From Rosellinia necatrix (Eukaryota; Ascomycota; Sordariomycetes; Xylariales; Xylariaceae): 64,000 nt of DNA. Shown in pieces: positions 20,215 through 32,349 of the stretch; position 1 is the first letter of the stretch, and every line of letters begins with the position of its first letter. The notes under the pieces are model-generated. The model searched no databases. It saw only the letters and a program-made list of their open reading frames with translations, and was not told the origin of the DNA. The translations under genes and the position numbers were made by a program. The stretch spans positions 3,448,001 through 3,512,000 of the forward strand of contig JAGYVD010000005.1 of NCBI GenBank assembly GCA_021209875.1, read 5' to 3'.

Positions 20215-23152
20215 ATGCCTTTTTGGTCACGCTCAAGCTCCGGCACGGCCGGGAATCCTGGGTTACCCCATGGTCCTCCTCCTCCACTGCCGCCGCGGAA
20301 TCAGGACCACGGCCACGGCCATGGCCACGGTCCGCCAGCAACACCAAATGTGATACCTCCACCTATTCCACCCCGGCCCGCTGGCTTCGGGTATCAACCA
20401 GTCAGGAGCCCAGAGCCTGGGTCTGAGCAGAGACCCGTTCCCATGGTCACTGGTAATCGTGTTCAGCCAATATCCCCGCCCGCCCAGGATGGCCGTGCTG
20501 TTACAAGTCTTCCAGAGCAGCCAGCGGCCCCGGGGCATGGATTTCAGCAATATTCTCCCCTACAGCCAATTCCCTCGCCAAACTGGACACAGGGGCATGC
20601 TGGTATTTCACATTTCTTCCCGGATGGGAAAATACCTCCCCCAACCCCTATGCCTGCTCGCCTAGAAGTTGTGATCAGCCCCCAGTCTCCTACGAACGCT
20701 ACCAGCCCAGGTGCGAGTGTATCACAGAGTGCATTTCAATCGCAGACTTACACAGATGATCGGCCTTCTAGTGTATACTCGCAAGGAGGTCAGCCAGGAA
20801 GTCAGACCCAAGAGGCACATCGCCCGCAGCCCGCGAATGTGTTGGGATACCGGGAGCAGGCCGGCGACAACTTTAGAAATTCCCCTCCAGTGAACACTAC
20901 TATCCACGATGTCAATAGTAATTCGGCCGTAGAAGCCAATACCGCCCAAGAGGCGAACCGCCCGATGGAGAACCATGACATGACAGCAATGAACCATTCT
21001 TTCCAAACTATGAAACTAGCGAATTCCATTGAGGTAACGCCACCCAGCAGCCAGGGCGAGAATACTATAGGGAACCGTGACTACTCACATCAACACCCAC
21101 CGAGCCCGGCTCCGCCAGTGCCACGAAAAGAGCCCCTTCCGGCACAGCAGTCCCAGGATGCTCACTCACCACCACCACCGGCTACTACTAATACCCCAGC
21201 CACGCCGAAGACAAAGCATCCCCATGGCAAGATCAGCGAGTGCATGTCGAGCCCGGTGACCTTCGCCTCCACCTGGCACGCGCACCGGCTTGCGCCGGCC
21301 TTCCTCATCTGCGCGAATTGCTACGAGGCGCACATCCGGGGCACGCAGTTCGCGGGCGAGTTTCCCGGGACGTTCTTCGACGACGAGTCGGCGCGGGTAT
21401 GCCGGTTCGAGACGGCGCGGATGCAAGACGCGCTCTGGGCCTCGGCGCAGCAGTCCAGCGGCGACGGCGGCTCCCTCGACGCCGCCGTGCTCGACTACAT
21501 GGCGCTCCGGCCGACGATACCGGACTGCGCGGGCGCGGGCGGCGCGCTGGGCACGGCGGGCATCGCGTGGTACGTCGCCCGGGACGCCGCGGTGCCGGGC
21601 ATGGTGGTGTGCCGGGCCTGCGTCGAGGACCAGCTCCTCGCGTACCCCGGCTTCGCGGCCGCCCACTTCGAGCCCTGCGCGGCGGAGCACGCGGCCGACC
21701 AGACGTGGTCGTGCGACATGGCCGTGCCGTACATCCAGAGGGAGTACAAGGCGCGCGCCGCGGCCGACGACTGGCCGGCCTTCGTCGCCTCCGTGCCCGT
21801 GCGCCTGTCGCTGAGGTCGTGCCCGGGCACCCAGACCGTCTATCCGGCCAAGCAATGGTTCACGCCCGTCGGCGGCCCGCGGGGTCTGCTCATCTGCGGT
21901 AAGTGAAAAACAAATAAACAAACAAACGACTCTGGGGAGGTTATAGACCCCGACCCAAGCCCCTACCTACCTAGAAGAAGGTCTTTCCTCGCCTTCTCGG
22001 GAAATCTCCCCATACCCCACGCCCCAGAGTGAGTAAGTGAAAGAAGTGAGTGAAAGGGGGGAAAGAATTCGCTAACTCCGAGTCTACGCACACGCAGTGG
22101 CCTGCTACTGCGACTACGTCCTCCTGACGGGGCAGGAAGGGCGGTGGAGGGACGCGGGCGCGGACCTGTACAAGGAGTTCGGGGTGTCGGTCAGCTGCTT
22201 CATCGGGGCGCAGGCGAACGTCAAGATCCTGGCGCTGCAGACGCTGCGGACGGAGGACTGGGGCCTGTTCTGGCGGGCGTTCGAGGTCGCCTGCCGCGAG
22301 CCGACGTGCGGCCGGGCCATGACGGGCGCCGCCTGGTACACGCTGCGGTCCGACCCGGCCGGGTTCGAAATCTGCCGGGCCTGCCACGCCGCGATCGCCG
22401 AGCCGCTGGGCGTCGGGCGCCATTTCGTCCCCAAGCCCGGCGCGCCCCCCGAGGGCGGCGTGACGTGCAGCTTCCACCCGGCCGTCGCGCGGTTCGCCTC
22501 GTACATGGAGAAGCTGCTGGTGCTGGTGTACACGCAGGACGCGGGGCCGCTGGAGGCGTTCGTCCGGACGTACGCGCTCATGCCGCAGTGCCGGCGGGAC
22601 GCGCATGTCGAGGGCGCGGCCTGGCATGGCTGGGACGAGTGCAGGGTCTGCCCGGAGTGCCACCACGAGTTCGTGCGCGGCACGGCGCTCGCGGCGGCGA
22701 TGCCGAACCGGGGCGTGCGGCTCCCGCAGGGCACGAGCGCCATGTGCGAGATGTACAGCCCGCGGATGCGCGCGCTGTACGCGTCCGCGTGCGCCGCCGC
22801 GCCGCCGGACCCGGGCCCGCTGCTCGCGTACAGCCTGCGGCGGCGCGCCGTCTGGGCCGAGACGATGCCGCGCGTGCGCCAGATCTGCGGCCAGATACGG
22901 ACCAACATCTTCCGCCAGAACATGGCCCTGCAGAACAGCATGTTCTACTCCTTCTCCGGCAGCCTGTGGCAGAATACGCTGCCGTCGGAGCGGACGTACG
23001 GCGGCTCCGCCATCGGGTCCGGCCACTACAACCACATGCAGGTCAAGGGCGCCGAGTATGGCCGGCAGGCCACCGCCATCGGGAACGAGATCCGCGGCGC
23101 GCCGGCACACGTCGCCGACGAGCTGGAGAAGCAGTGGAGGGCCGTGGAATGA
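20215..23152 (+). CDS. Large fungal protein with proline-rich N-terminus and Cys-rich C-terminal domain, unknown function
   Basis: Two exons (20215-21898, 22098-23152) encode about 912 residues. The 199-base intron starts GTAAGTG and ends CGCAG. Splicing creates LLICVACYCDYVLL, uniting two frames in one conserved region, which supports the junction. Residues 1-340 are disordered: poly-Pro segments (PPPPLPPR, PPPIPPRP), an HGHGHGHG tract and PxxP motifs. The C-terminal ~570 residues are globular, beginning HGKISECMSSPVTFASTWH. They carry paired cysteines (ICANCYEAH, VVCRACVEDQ, ICRACHAAI, VCPECHHEF) that may bind zinc. Similar proteins occur widely in Pezizomycotina, usually unnamed. The upstream frame could start at a GTG, but the first ATG (20215) is preferred. 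The C-terminal half is much more G+C-rich than the N-terminal half. Confidence 0.8.
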
Positions 23153-23460
23153 AGCGGTCATCGCCCTCTTGTGAGGCCATTTTCGCTCCGCATGTAGACA
23201 CGCTCGCATTGATTATAACGGCAAGTAAATGTAAGCTGCTTACTACAACACTGGAACGAGAGATCGAGCGGGCGGCCAAGGATAGTCTGTCACGACCTAG
23301 TTAGAAGCGGAAGCTACTCTATGCATAGCCGGCCCAAGATATTATAAAAGCATAAATAGACTAACTATCGTTAGATGTTCGCTAGCTAGCATATATACAT
23401 ATAAGCTGCATACAGGGTACATAGCATACGAATAGTTAAAAAAATGGATGGTAAACCCGA
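23153..23460. other. Intergenic between convergent genes
   Basis: Presumed 3' ends of two convergent genes. Nothing else is seen. Confidence 0.5.
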
Positions 23461-24683
23461 CTACTTCTGCTTCTTCTGTGCCAGATCCTCGCCGACAAGC
23501 TTCATGATCTCGGGCATGCGAAACGTACTCCAGCTCACAGCATCGATCAGCCACTCGCCGATGGAGTGGCCGAGCCAGACGGAGCGAGCGAGCCCGCCGT
23601 ACCAGAACCAGTCCGGGCGGCCGAACAGGCTCCTGAGCCAGGCGGGGCGCTCGGGGCGGAGGGAGTCGCGGGCGAGGCGGGCGGCGAAGGTGGCGGTGTC
23701 CATGGTGTCGGCGTTCTGGCTGAAGACGAGGCGCCACTCGAAGACGTGGCGGGCGGCGGCGTAGAGGCTCCCGGCGGGCAGGACGCGGTGGCCCTGGCTG
23801 GCGGTGTTGCTGCGGACGGTGCCGGTCATGGAGACCATGACGCGGACGCCGAGGGGCGCGAGCTCCATGCGCAGCGTGCGCGAGTAGGCGCTCACGGCCG
23901 CCTTGCTGGCGCAGTACACCGACCCGAACAGGTACGGCGTGATGGACGACAGCGACGAGATGTTGACGATCAGCCCCCGCGCCGCCGCCAGCTGGTCCAC
24001 GAACGCCTGCACCATCGCCATGATCGAGAACACGTTCGTCTCGAACGTCGCCCGCACGTCCGGCAGCGAGATGTCCAGCGCCGGGTGCGTGTGCGTGCGC
24101 CCCCTGTATCGGAGCCTTTTAGAATTGCGTTCGTCTCAGGCATTCATTCATTCATTCATTCATACATTCAGTCCTTCGTTCGTACCAGAGCACACGGAGA
24201 AGCGCTCTCTCCCTCTCCCTCTCCCTCTCTCTGCCTCGGCCTTGGGATGGAATAAGGACTACTCACGCGTTGTTCACGAGGATGTCCAGCTTGCCGCCGT
24301 TGATTTTGGCGACCTCGTCATGGCACTCCTTGATGCTCGCGGCGTCGGTGACGTCGAGCGCCACGGTGCTCATGCCCATCTCGGCTAACTCGACCAGAAC
24401 CTCGGGCCGACGCGCGGTAGCGATCACATGGAGCCCTAGGGAGTGACTCAGTCAACAAAAAAAAAAAAAAAATTGCTTAGGTGACGTGTAAAAGGAAGAG
24501 TGCCGGACCTTGTTTATGATACTCGAGACAGAGGCCATGGCCAATACCGCCGGGAGTACAGCTGCGATCAGGGAGTGTCAGCGACATCGGCTCGGTCTTG
24601 GAGGCATCAGGCGATCAACGTAGCCCAACATCACCGTACCCGGTCACAAGCACCGTCTTCTGGCCCGGTTTGGGGCCCGTCAT
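23461..24683 (-). CDS. Short-chain dehydrogenase, 1-acyl-dihydroxyacetone-phosphate reductase (AYR1) type
   Basis: Four exons (24683-24640, 24561-24509, 24435-24267, 24103-23461) give about 302 residues. Introns start GTACGG, GTCCGG and GTGAGT and all end in AG. Every junction falls inside a conserved motif and restores it. The cofactor motif is TGCTPGGIG (residues 14-22), followed by the NNAG motif (87-90), NISS and the catalytic YCASK (Tyr 152, Lys 156). The TGCxPGGIG variant is typical of fungal AYR1-like reductases, which reduce acyl-DHAP with NADPH in ether-lipid and phosphatidate synthesis at lipid droplets and ER. The hydrophobic C-terminal part (PDWFWYGGLARSVWLGHS) suits membrane association. 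The third intron (163 bases) contains CATT and CTCTCC simple repeats. A relative with a different lipid or ketone substrate is possible. Confidence 0.87.
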
Positions 24684-26474
24684 ATCGCTACGGAATAGGG
24701 AGGGATGGCGTATTCCGCTGTAACGCGCGCTCAGAAACAAAAATTACTTCATATATGAGAAACTGTTTAGCCTTGAAGAAGTTGAAATCGCCTGTCACAT
24801 GTCGGTACCGTACTTGTATGTAGGCATGTCTATTTTATCGACTATACCGAATGTGATACTAGGGTTATCCGATAGGGGCCTGAATACTACGTAACCCCAG
24901 CATCCCTTGGCTCTTGGGGGGCCATTCCGACCTATTAGACCCCATTAACCCAGTCAAGCACGAGACACTGATGTGTTCCATCCACTCCATCTTTGAATGT
25001 TTGCCGCCTGCTATTTAGCTCATCGACGTCTTGCGACTCATATGATTGGCTCATAAATTGCTCTTGACTCTGTAGAGAAACATATCGCTCGTAGCATCTT
25101 TTCATCTCATGATGACCAAAAGGAAAAGAAAGACAACAAACAAACAAAAAAACAAAAGAATAAAAGAGGAGTCCCTAGCACACTGCTCCCAACATGGAGG
25201 TAACATAACACAGAAGATAACGCCAGACGCACTACCTTCTGGGTAATATTTTTATAATATGGTAGTTGAAGAAAACGACAACTTATTACGATTGAAAACG
25301 GTATAAAAATATGTTACATAATTACAAAGACAGAGTGCGTAGACATACGTCCGCTGACGAGCGATGAGTGGTGACTCTAGTCAAGCTTTACTTTATTTGG
25401 TATCAATTGCCTCCCTCCTTATGTACGAACCTCATCCGGCCTCTTTGTGAAACGACGTAACTACCACGAAAACCGGAAGATTGTTAACAATTCCTGTAGC
25501 TCTCTTCCAAGAGTTCTATGGCGGTTAATCGACTCTTCAAGGTAGATATGAACTGATTGGCTAACTGCTTTGGTTTTGCTGGTCTGCTTCAATACTTAGA
25601 GTAAATGGCGAAACTCGGAGGGGAAGGCTGCGACTCATAGTCAAGGATCTGTACCACCGGTCCCTGCATGGTATCTATGGATCGTATTAGTCGTATAGTG
25701 GGGGTAACGCATCATAATTGGGTAGAATATTACATATTACTGTCGGGCGGAGATGTTATCACGCTATAGAGGACGGCTAAGAAATCGTACTCACAACACG
25801 TAGAAGGATTGTAATCATAGGTATGACGTGGAATCCATAGGTGTGATATCTTACTCGGTTCTGTATGCTGCCGTTTTGAATGAAGCTAACGTCTCCCAAC
25901 CATTTCGCTATTGAGGTCCCCATGCCCTGTCATCTGTGCTCGCAAAATGGTACGCCAGTCCATGTTGGGTCGTTTTAGTATCCCTAGTTTACGTGTTACA
26001 TAGTAGGTTCCATTTGTATTGGACATCTTCCTTGAGGTACCATGAAACCCCAGCCCTTTCTCGCAACACGCAAGTCGCTCCCACCAAGCTGACAACTTAA
26101 GGAGACTTCTCCTTCTATTCGACAAATATCTCTCTCTTTAGGGGTACATATATGTAAAGAGCGTGTTACGTTAAGACCAAAGTTTAGAATGCGCGTAATA
26201 TGCTGTCAGTCGCTATTAGCTTCAAGCAAGGGAGCGTAACGTGAGATAGCAAACACAACTAGGTCATCCTAACCCGTCCATGGTCATGGATATAGGTAAT
26301 ATTCAGTGCCGTCCGAGCGTTGAAAGATAGCTTGCATGCACGCCGTGATCTTTAAATAAGATTGGGGTCTTCAGCGCTTGACAGTAGATCGACCTCTTGT
26401 ATATAACCCTATTCCATTACCACCACCAAAGCCTTTAGGACCGCATATTTGTCGATTTGTATATCAGATAAAAG
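24684..26474. other. Long intergenic stretch, no gene recognised
   Basis: Nearly 1.8 kb with no frame showing domain content on either strand. A minus-strand 79-codon frame at 25886-26125 lacks family features. It could hold the AYR1-like promoter, untranslated regions or decayed repeats. Confidence 0.45.
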
Positions 26475-27757
26475 ATGGGGAGAAATACTCCTGCCGCTAA
26501 TGGTCCCGGGTCGTCGGATCCTTCAGGCCGCGGCCCGAACCACGAACATCGTTCCCATCACCGTGTAAGATTACTTTCCATGATTGGCATCCAGGCAGGA
26601 ACATTATTAACTTAGTCTTCGGTACAGCACCGACATGCGCACGGATCCCATGTAAGTCCAGTTTGATTGTATCTAAGTGTGATGAGCCCCTTTTTGGACA
26701 TAGATAGCTTCATCACCACATCATCGGACCTAAATTAGCTAACAATATTATACCATAGCCTCGACCACCTCCACAACCACCAGCCCACATGCCTCCTTCC
26801 CACATGCCTCCTTCCCACATGCCTCCTTCCCACATGCCTCCTTCCCACATGCCTCCTCCCCACATGCATCCTCCTCACATGCATTCTCCCCAAGCTCATG
26901 TACATCACATACATGCACATACTCACATGCATCCTCCCCATATGCATCCTCCTCACATGCATCCTCCTCACATGCATCCTCCCCAAGCTCATGTACATCA
27001 CATACATGCACATACTCACATACCGATTCCCCCCCCTCCACCCAGAGAATATGATGCCACCTGGGAGGCCACCAGGTCTCGCCTATCTAATCGGTTCTAC
27101 CAGCCTCCTCCACCCCCCTATGTTTCTCGCGAAGCTTACCACGGACCACCGGGACAGGGTGAAGTGGGGGAATCTGTATCATTTACACATAGAGATCGGC
27201 CGGCAGAACCGTCTGGGCGGATTGGCCCTCCTAACCCGTCAAAGCCAAGCAATGATCACAAGTCCTCAGACCTAGATATGCTCTCGTTTACGAAATGGTT
27301 CAAGCACTACATGGGTAGTAACTGCACACCTGGCAAAGAGACAGATCTTGCCGTCAGGCTTTTTCACAACGTAAGCGACTTTGTGATTATGTACGGCGAA
27401 TGCAAGGGGATATGTAAGTCGTCACAACAAAATGACTCTGAGACGAAAGACTTTTACAAGCGAGGACGGGACATACGCCAGTTGTTTTATTCCACTTCGG
27501 ACCGGTACAAGGATCCGTTCCGAAAAAGAGATCACCACGATGAAAAAACGAAGACCAAAGCGCAAGAGGATCTGAAAAAACTGTTTTCCGAGGACTATGA
27601 CAAATGGGATGGCTTTCTCTGGCATGTATTGCAATGGATCGCTCGTCGGCGCCATCTCGTAGCCCCGCCGCGCCCAGAGCCTACACCGGACTCGGGTCCT
27701 GCACCGGACTCGGGTCCTACACCGCGCCTAGAGCCTGCACCGCATGTCCGTCCTTAA
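26475..27757 (+). CDS. Pro-rich protein with His/Met tandem repeats, unknown function
   Basis: A two-exon model gives about 362 residues. Exon 1 (26475-26564) encodes MGRNTPAANGPGSS... ending HHR. The 194-base intron starts GTAAGA, has a GCTAAC branch site and ends ATAG, and exon 2 (26759-27757) continues in phase 0. Residues ~35-120 are tandem repeats of MPPSH and MHPPH, with two copies of QAHVHHIHAHTH, so His and Met are extremely enriched. A Pro-rich linker and then a charged, predicted-helical domain follow (SFTKWFKHYMG through FLWHVLQWIARRRH, ~residues 200-330), ending in a PxPDSGPxP repeat tail. His/Met repeats often bind copper, nickel or zinc, so metal binding is an inference. The first exon is predicted from splice signals only. 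The 26789 ATG is an alternative start. Confidence 0.6.
26786..27020 (+). repeat. In-gene tandem repeats (15-base CACATGCCTCCTTCC-type units, plus a longer duplicated block)
   Basis: Units of the form CACATGCMTCCTYCC recur with a 15-base period. The segment CCCCAAGCTCATGTACATCA and what follows it (about 40 bases) occurs twice, near 26887 and 26980. The period is a multiple of three, so copy-number change keeps the reading frame and alters only the length of the His/Met tract. Confidence 0.9.
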
Positions 27758-28850
27758 GACTAACCTTGATACTTACGGCTAAGCAACATTGAGAACAGGA
27801 TGAGAAGTCGAAGCAGGGTGACTCAGCTGAAGCTTTCAGGATGAGAAGCCACACTCTTTGTATTTAGTTAGCTATTAAAGGGTTACTATGCACGGGGAAG
27901 ATGAATAAACACATGCTTCGTCTCTTTCATTTGCATTAAAATTATACGTATACATGTATGTATCGAAAAATTGCTCTAGTGACATATATATATGCCTCCC
28001 GGGCCCGTGTCTGGTGGAAATAGAATACAACAAAAGACAAAACCACACACTTTGAACCAATTTCATAGAGAGAAATTACGTGAAGTCGGTTTGTACGGTA
28101 TGTTATGTTACGTATTATCTATAGGAATATCGGGTCTGCTTGCCAGCTCCCTAGTGTTGTGATTGTATCCGTCCTTAAAGCCCTTATTCTGTAAGTCGAA
28201 GGTCGAGACTACTCTTTAAACGCCGAGAAGAAGCCTAAGTAAGAGAGAGAAAAAAGAAGGGGGAGGTGGGGGAGAGGTTGCATGGTGTATAATACCAAAT
28301 TACAGATCAACTTGCGCTCATTACCAGCACCTAGGTAATATATGTGAACTCTGGTTTCAAGGTTGCGGTCATAATTACAGTTTCGAGTAGCCATAATATA
28401 GTGCTCCTACGCATTCTAATCATGTGAAGATCATTAGAGTGCATAGGAGACATACTTGCAGTGAATTACTATTAGATTTTTTCACTAGTGTCAACAGGAG
28501 CACCTAGTAAGGCAACTCTGGCCTTCTATGCTTCTTTTCTGTCCCCCCTAACCAATGAGAATGGAATGAATAATGAAAAACATCCATGAAACACGGGAGC
28601 TCCCACTTACTATATTGAAATAGATGAATCGATGTAGGTAGCTGCTGTAAAATTGTAGACTTGCGGCAACCTCAGCCCTATCTGAATAGAATAGACAACC
28701 CCCCCCCCTCCCCTTCCCATCCTTTATCCACTTAGCCCCGCCGCGGATTCACCTAACGAATCTCTTTCTAGTACCGCAAACCAATCAGTTCCAATGTCAC
28801 ATGTCACATGTCAAATTTGATAATAGCGACAAGTTCCCCCACCAATCAAC
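27758..28850. other. Intergenic upstream of tRNA-Leu
   Basis: No gene recognised. It contains a C-run at 28699-28708. Just before the tRNA (28793-28812) the words TCACATG and ATGTCACATG repeat, but no known signal is apparent. Confidence 0.45.
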
Positions 28851-28981
28851 GGTGAGATGGCCGAGTGGTTATGGCGCTGCGTTCAGGAAATCCTTGAACA
28901 ATATGTCAGGTGTTGGTTTACCATCCCGAGCAAAATTTCGCAGTGGAGCAATCCGCGTGGGTTCGAGTCCCACTCTCATCA
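28851..28981 (+). tRNA. tRNA-Leu (CAG) with a ~50-base intron
   Basis: Mature ends pair as GGTGAGA with TCTCATC (one G-T pair), discriminator A at 28981. The D arm is TGGCCGAGTGGTTATGGCG. The anticodon stem is CTGCG with CGCAG, and the anticodon CAG is at 28884-28886. The long variable arm GGA-GCAA-TCC typical of tRNA-Leu is present, and the T arm is GTGGG-TTCGAGT-CCCAC. An intron at about 28888-28937 sits one base after the anticodon, the canonical position. It contains CCTTGAA, which can pair with the anticodon loop as needed for the tRNA-splicing endonuclease. Downstream ATTTAATTTTT supplies a polymerase III stop. Confidence 0.93.
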
Positions 28982-29944
28982 TTTAATTTTTGCCCTCTCG
29001 TTGCCCTATTTTTGCAGATGGCGGCCAAAATGATCAATATGCGCATTCATTTTTAGGTAGCTAGGTAATAATAACACTGCGATAATGTTACTATAATAAT
29101 AATACTGTAATAATAATTAATAACGTTGCCCACCATGCAATGCAATGCAATATTAGCGCACGGTTTGTTTGGTAAGAGCCGTGATAGGCCAACAATTAAC
29201 TACACTCGTAGGCACTCACTCACTTATTTGTTATAGACAACCTTCAAATAGAGAGAGAAGAAGCATATCGCATTTACTGCCACAATCACATATCATAGCC
29301 GTGTGGCAGGCAGAAAGAATCCTCGGGAACACTCCCGTGTCCGTAATAATTAACCAAGTCTAGAATCCAGATGCTAATAGTAGATGTCCCAAACCTCGTA
29401 GTAAAGGGAGCAAATAAATATAGAATGCCTTGGTTACCCCAACGCCGCTGACCCGAAGTGGCTATTTTGCTGTCTCATGTGCGCCTTTATTCGTGACTCT
29501 GTTTGGTCAAGAAAAATGTTTTTAGTTTTGATACCCAAGATGATTGGCAACCGAGAAAAGTAAAGCAAGAAAGTAACACGGGATGTGGCTCTCCCTTCTT
29601 ACCCTGTCAGCCCCCTTACGTCCGTCGTTCCCTTGGTATATGAAGGATCTCCTATTGCCAACGAAGCCTCTTCAATAGGCGTCCCTGCCATGGCTAGTAG
29701 ACATGTAGATGTGCTCATTTGCGTGTTTATAAATGATGGTAAACTAGCGTCTTATACCCTCGAGCGATGTTCGAGTCCCATATCTTAGCTCCCTCTGCCG
29801 GGCCAGGATCTCATCATCGGCTGTGTGACAAGGATCATCGCAATCATTACACTAGGTTTTCCTTAGCCATATTTGCCATCTATTTGGGGAACCAGTCTGC
29901 ACTTGCTCACCTTTTCTTCTCATATATTTCCATGGTGGCTTGAA
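28982..29944. other. Intergenic between tRNA-Leu and the second Pro-rich gene
   Basis: Includes an A+T-rich stretch with ATAATA repeats (about 29065-29125). Frames at 29169-29363 and 29585-29788 show no recognisable content. Confidence 0.45.
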
Positions 29945-31637
29945 ATGGATCCGAGAAGGTACGTGGGGAAAAATAGCAGCAAGACACCAGCAGGTCCGTA
30001 TATTGAACGATGTGATTGTCAACGGAAAAACACTTCTAGGTCAGATGGGCTGTGCAATCAACCCTACTACTATTTTGTAAGTTTGAGTCTTTCTATCTCA
30101 AAACATGCCAGGTCCTATCTTGCTTATTCATTTCATCGTAAAGGCTGATCGGCAATATCCAACGAGGGAAAGGAGTGTTTCTACGCATCAAAGGGAAGGA
30201 TACCATCACGACCCAGGGATTAGATCCGGACACTTGGATCCAACGAGGCCGCATATTCCGCATCATCTTTCCTCTCCATCGCCTGGCCCTCCTCCACAAG
30301 CCTTCGCCCGACCACACACTCCTACATTGAGACCAGTTTATTCAAACACTCCGCATCCTCCGTTGAGACCGCAATACGACAGCCCTCCGCGTGTTCTTCC
30401 TATTCCAAGACACCTCAGTCCTCCTAGTTACCCTTCACCACAGCTCAATCCGCGTGGTTCTACTCCATATGATTTCACTCCGTCTGGACGTCCCCCACCA
30501 AGTTTCAATCGTCCCCAACATTATTCGCCACACCGCGATGCTCAATACCCCCCACCGGAAGCACATGCCCCTGACCGTGGCCAGTATATTCCACCTGAGG
30601 TTTATGAAAGCCCCAGCCGTGCGCCTCGGAGGGAAAGGAGAGGTAGAAGTAGAAGCACAAGCACAAGCAGAAGCAGCAGTAAAGGCAGAAGTAAAAGCAA
30701 AAGTAATGCTAAAAGCAAAAATAAGAGCCAAAGTATCAACCCTAGATCCAAAGCGCGCGCGCCTAAAACCAGTCGTGAGGTCCCGCTAGGGAGGGGGCGG
30801 GCTGCTATCGATGATCACGCCGATACATATTACGGTGGCGCGCCTGAATATACAGACCGAGACAGTACTGATCCCGAATCAGCCACGGAACATCACAGGC
30901 CGAGTGAGCAGCAGCAGCCGCCACCTAGGCCAGTCAGGGAATCCCCTCGGCCTCGGCCAGTCAGGAAATTTCCCCGACCTCGGCGGGAGTTTCGAGAGCC
31001 TTCACCGGCGTCGTCGTCGTCCCAGCACAACCCCCCCCGGCAGCACTCCCCTCCGCGGCGGCCTCCCGAGACGAGCAAGCTCAAACGCAGGGTGAGGCCG
31101 TCCGACAGGTTCGCGCACGACCTCTCGGAGGACGACGACGTGCGGTTCTGGGACCCGGACGAGGACCCCATCAAGATCGGCGCCACCGTCTTCGACCCCT
31201 TCTCGCTCGGCAAGTGGCTCTACGACGGGGCGCTGGCGCTGTACGGGCCCCGGGCGGCGGCGGCATCCGCCGCCGCCGAGCTCTGGATGTGCCTGCTGAC
31301 GGTCCACGAGCAGGTGACCGAGTGCGAGAACGCGCTGCAGCAGTGCCGCAAGGGCGGGGAGAAGTATAAGGCGTTCATCCACTGCATCAAGGAGGGCTTC
31401 GACCTGCAGGACAGCCTCCAGTCGCTCATATCGGAGTTCGAGGAGGGGGCGCTTTCGGGCGGAGCCAAACCCCAGCTAGACGAGGAGGGTGCCCCCCCCG
31501 AGCTCACCCGCAGGCTTCTGGAGGGCGAGGACTCCGCAGTGAGGGGCTTGATCAACTCGGTGCGTGGGTGGAGGGTGAACGTGTTTGATAAAACATGCGC
31601 CCCGATCATAGACGAGATGCTGAAGGCGCATGACTGA
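29945..31637 (+). CDS. Disordered Pro/Ser/Arg-rich protein with C-terminal helical domain, unknown function
   Basis: The proposed model has exon 1 at 29945-30076 (MDPRRYVGKNSS...) and exon 2 at 30144-31637, about 541 residues. The 67-base intron starts GTAAGT, has a CTTAT branch-like word and ends GTAAAG, and it keeps phase 0. If exon 1 is wrong, translation could start at 30105. Residues ~60-350 are low complexity: Pro/His/Tyr-rich, an SR/SK tract (SRSTSTSRSSSKGRSKSKS) and repeats of RPVRESPRPRPVRKFPRPR. A compact region follows: DDVRFWDPDEDPIKIGATVF, then FSLGKWLYDGALALYG and a probable coiled coil (VHEQVTECENALQQCRKGGE), to the end. Base composition jumps to G+C-rich over the folded part. 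The organisation resembles the gene at 26475-27757, and the two may be distant paralogues. Confidence 0.6.
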
Positions 31638-32349
31638 GGGCCATGCATGATCTTGGATGAAAAGCCGAGATAGGCCACTGATGCTGGGCATTATACGTCG
31701 CTCTCTGGCAATGATCTTATGCAAGGACGAAAAGGGGCAAGAGATTGCGGAAGGAGGTAAAAACGAAAATAAAATAAAAAGGGGGAACGTCATTGTATCG
31801 TTAAAATAAACAACTATTAAGTCAGTAGTTTATTCAAAACGGGAAAAAAAAAAAAAACTACGCCTGCTTTTTAATACGTATCGTGCTATAGTTTACATTC
31901 ACTTGTTTGGAGTACATTATTATACGGCAGCTACGGGTATGCCCCCCCAAAACGTTGAAAGGGCTGTGGCAGAGGCAATTAAATCCCGGCGAGTTCATCT
32001 CACCACGACGCCTCTAAAACCAAAAATATACTACACCTGATGAGGCTCATGTCCAATGTTTGCTGAATTATATGAGTAGACTTACGCATCGCAATGGAAG
32101 AGTTAATATAAGATACCAGTGCGACAATATACCGGGACACGATCAGCGGACTAATTATCCTCGGCAGCATTTCACATAGTTGGGGAGGGTTCCAACGTAG
32201 AACTATATCACAGGCTCTGGGCAAAGACAAAGCTGCCCTTCGACACACTCCGCCAATCTCCAGAGGCGATCTCATATATCCTCCTCCCCGTCGAGAACCG
32301 AATAGTGCGTGAGACTAAATGATCCCACCCTACCATACCAACCCCCGAT
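31638..32349. other. Intergenic between convergent genes
   Basis: Contains an A-run at 31844-31857. A 91-codon minus frame (32000-32275) has no recognisable features. Confidence 0.5.

Noticed and set aside
22144..23304. 386-codon frame and other long frames overlapping the Cys-rich protein
   Set aside because: Arg/Gly/Ala-rich shadows; only the chosen frame has conserved content and joins upstream by splicing.
26786..27020. Regular direct repeats as a possible CRISPR array
   Set aside because: No spacers; the units are contiguous and in frame within a eukaryotic coding region.
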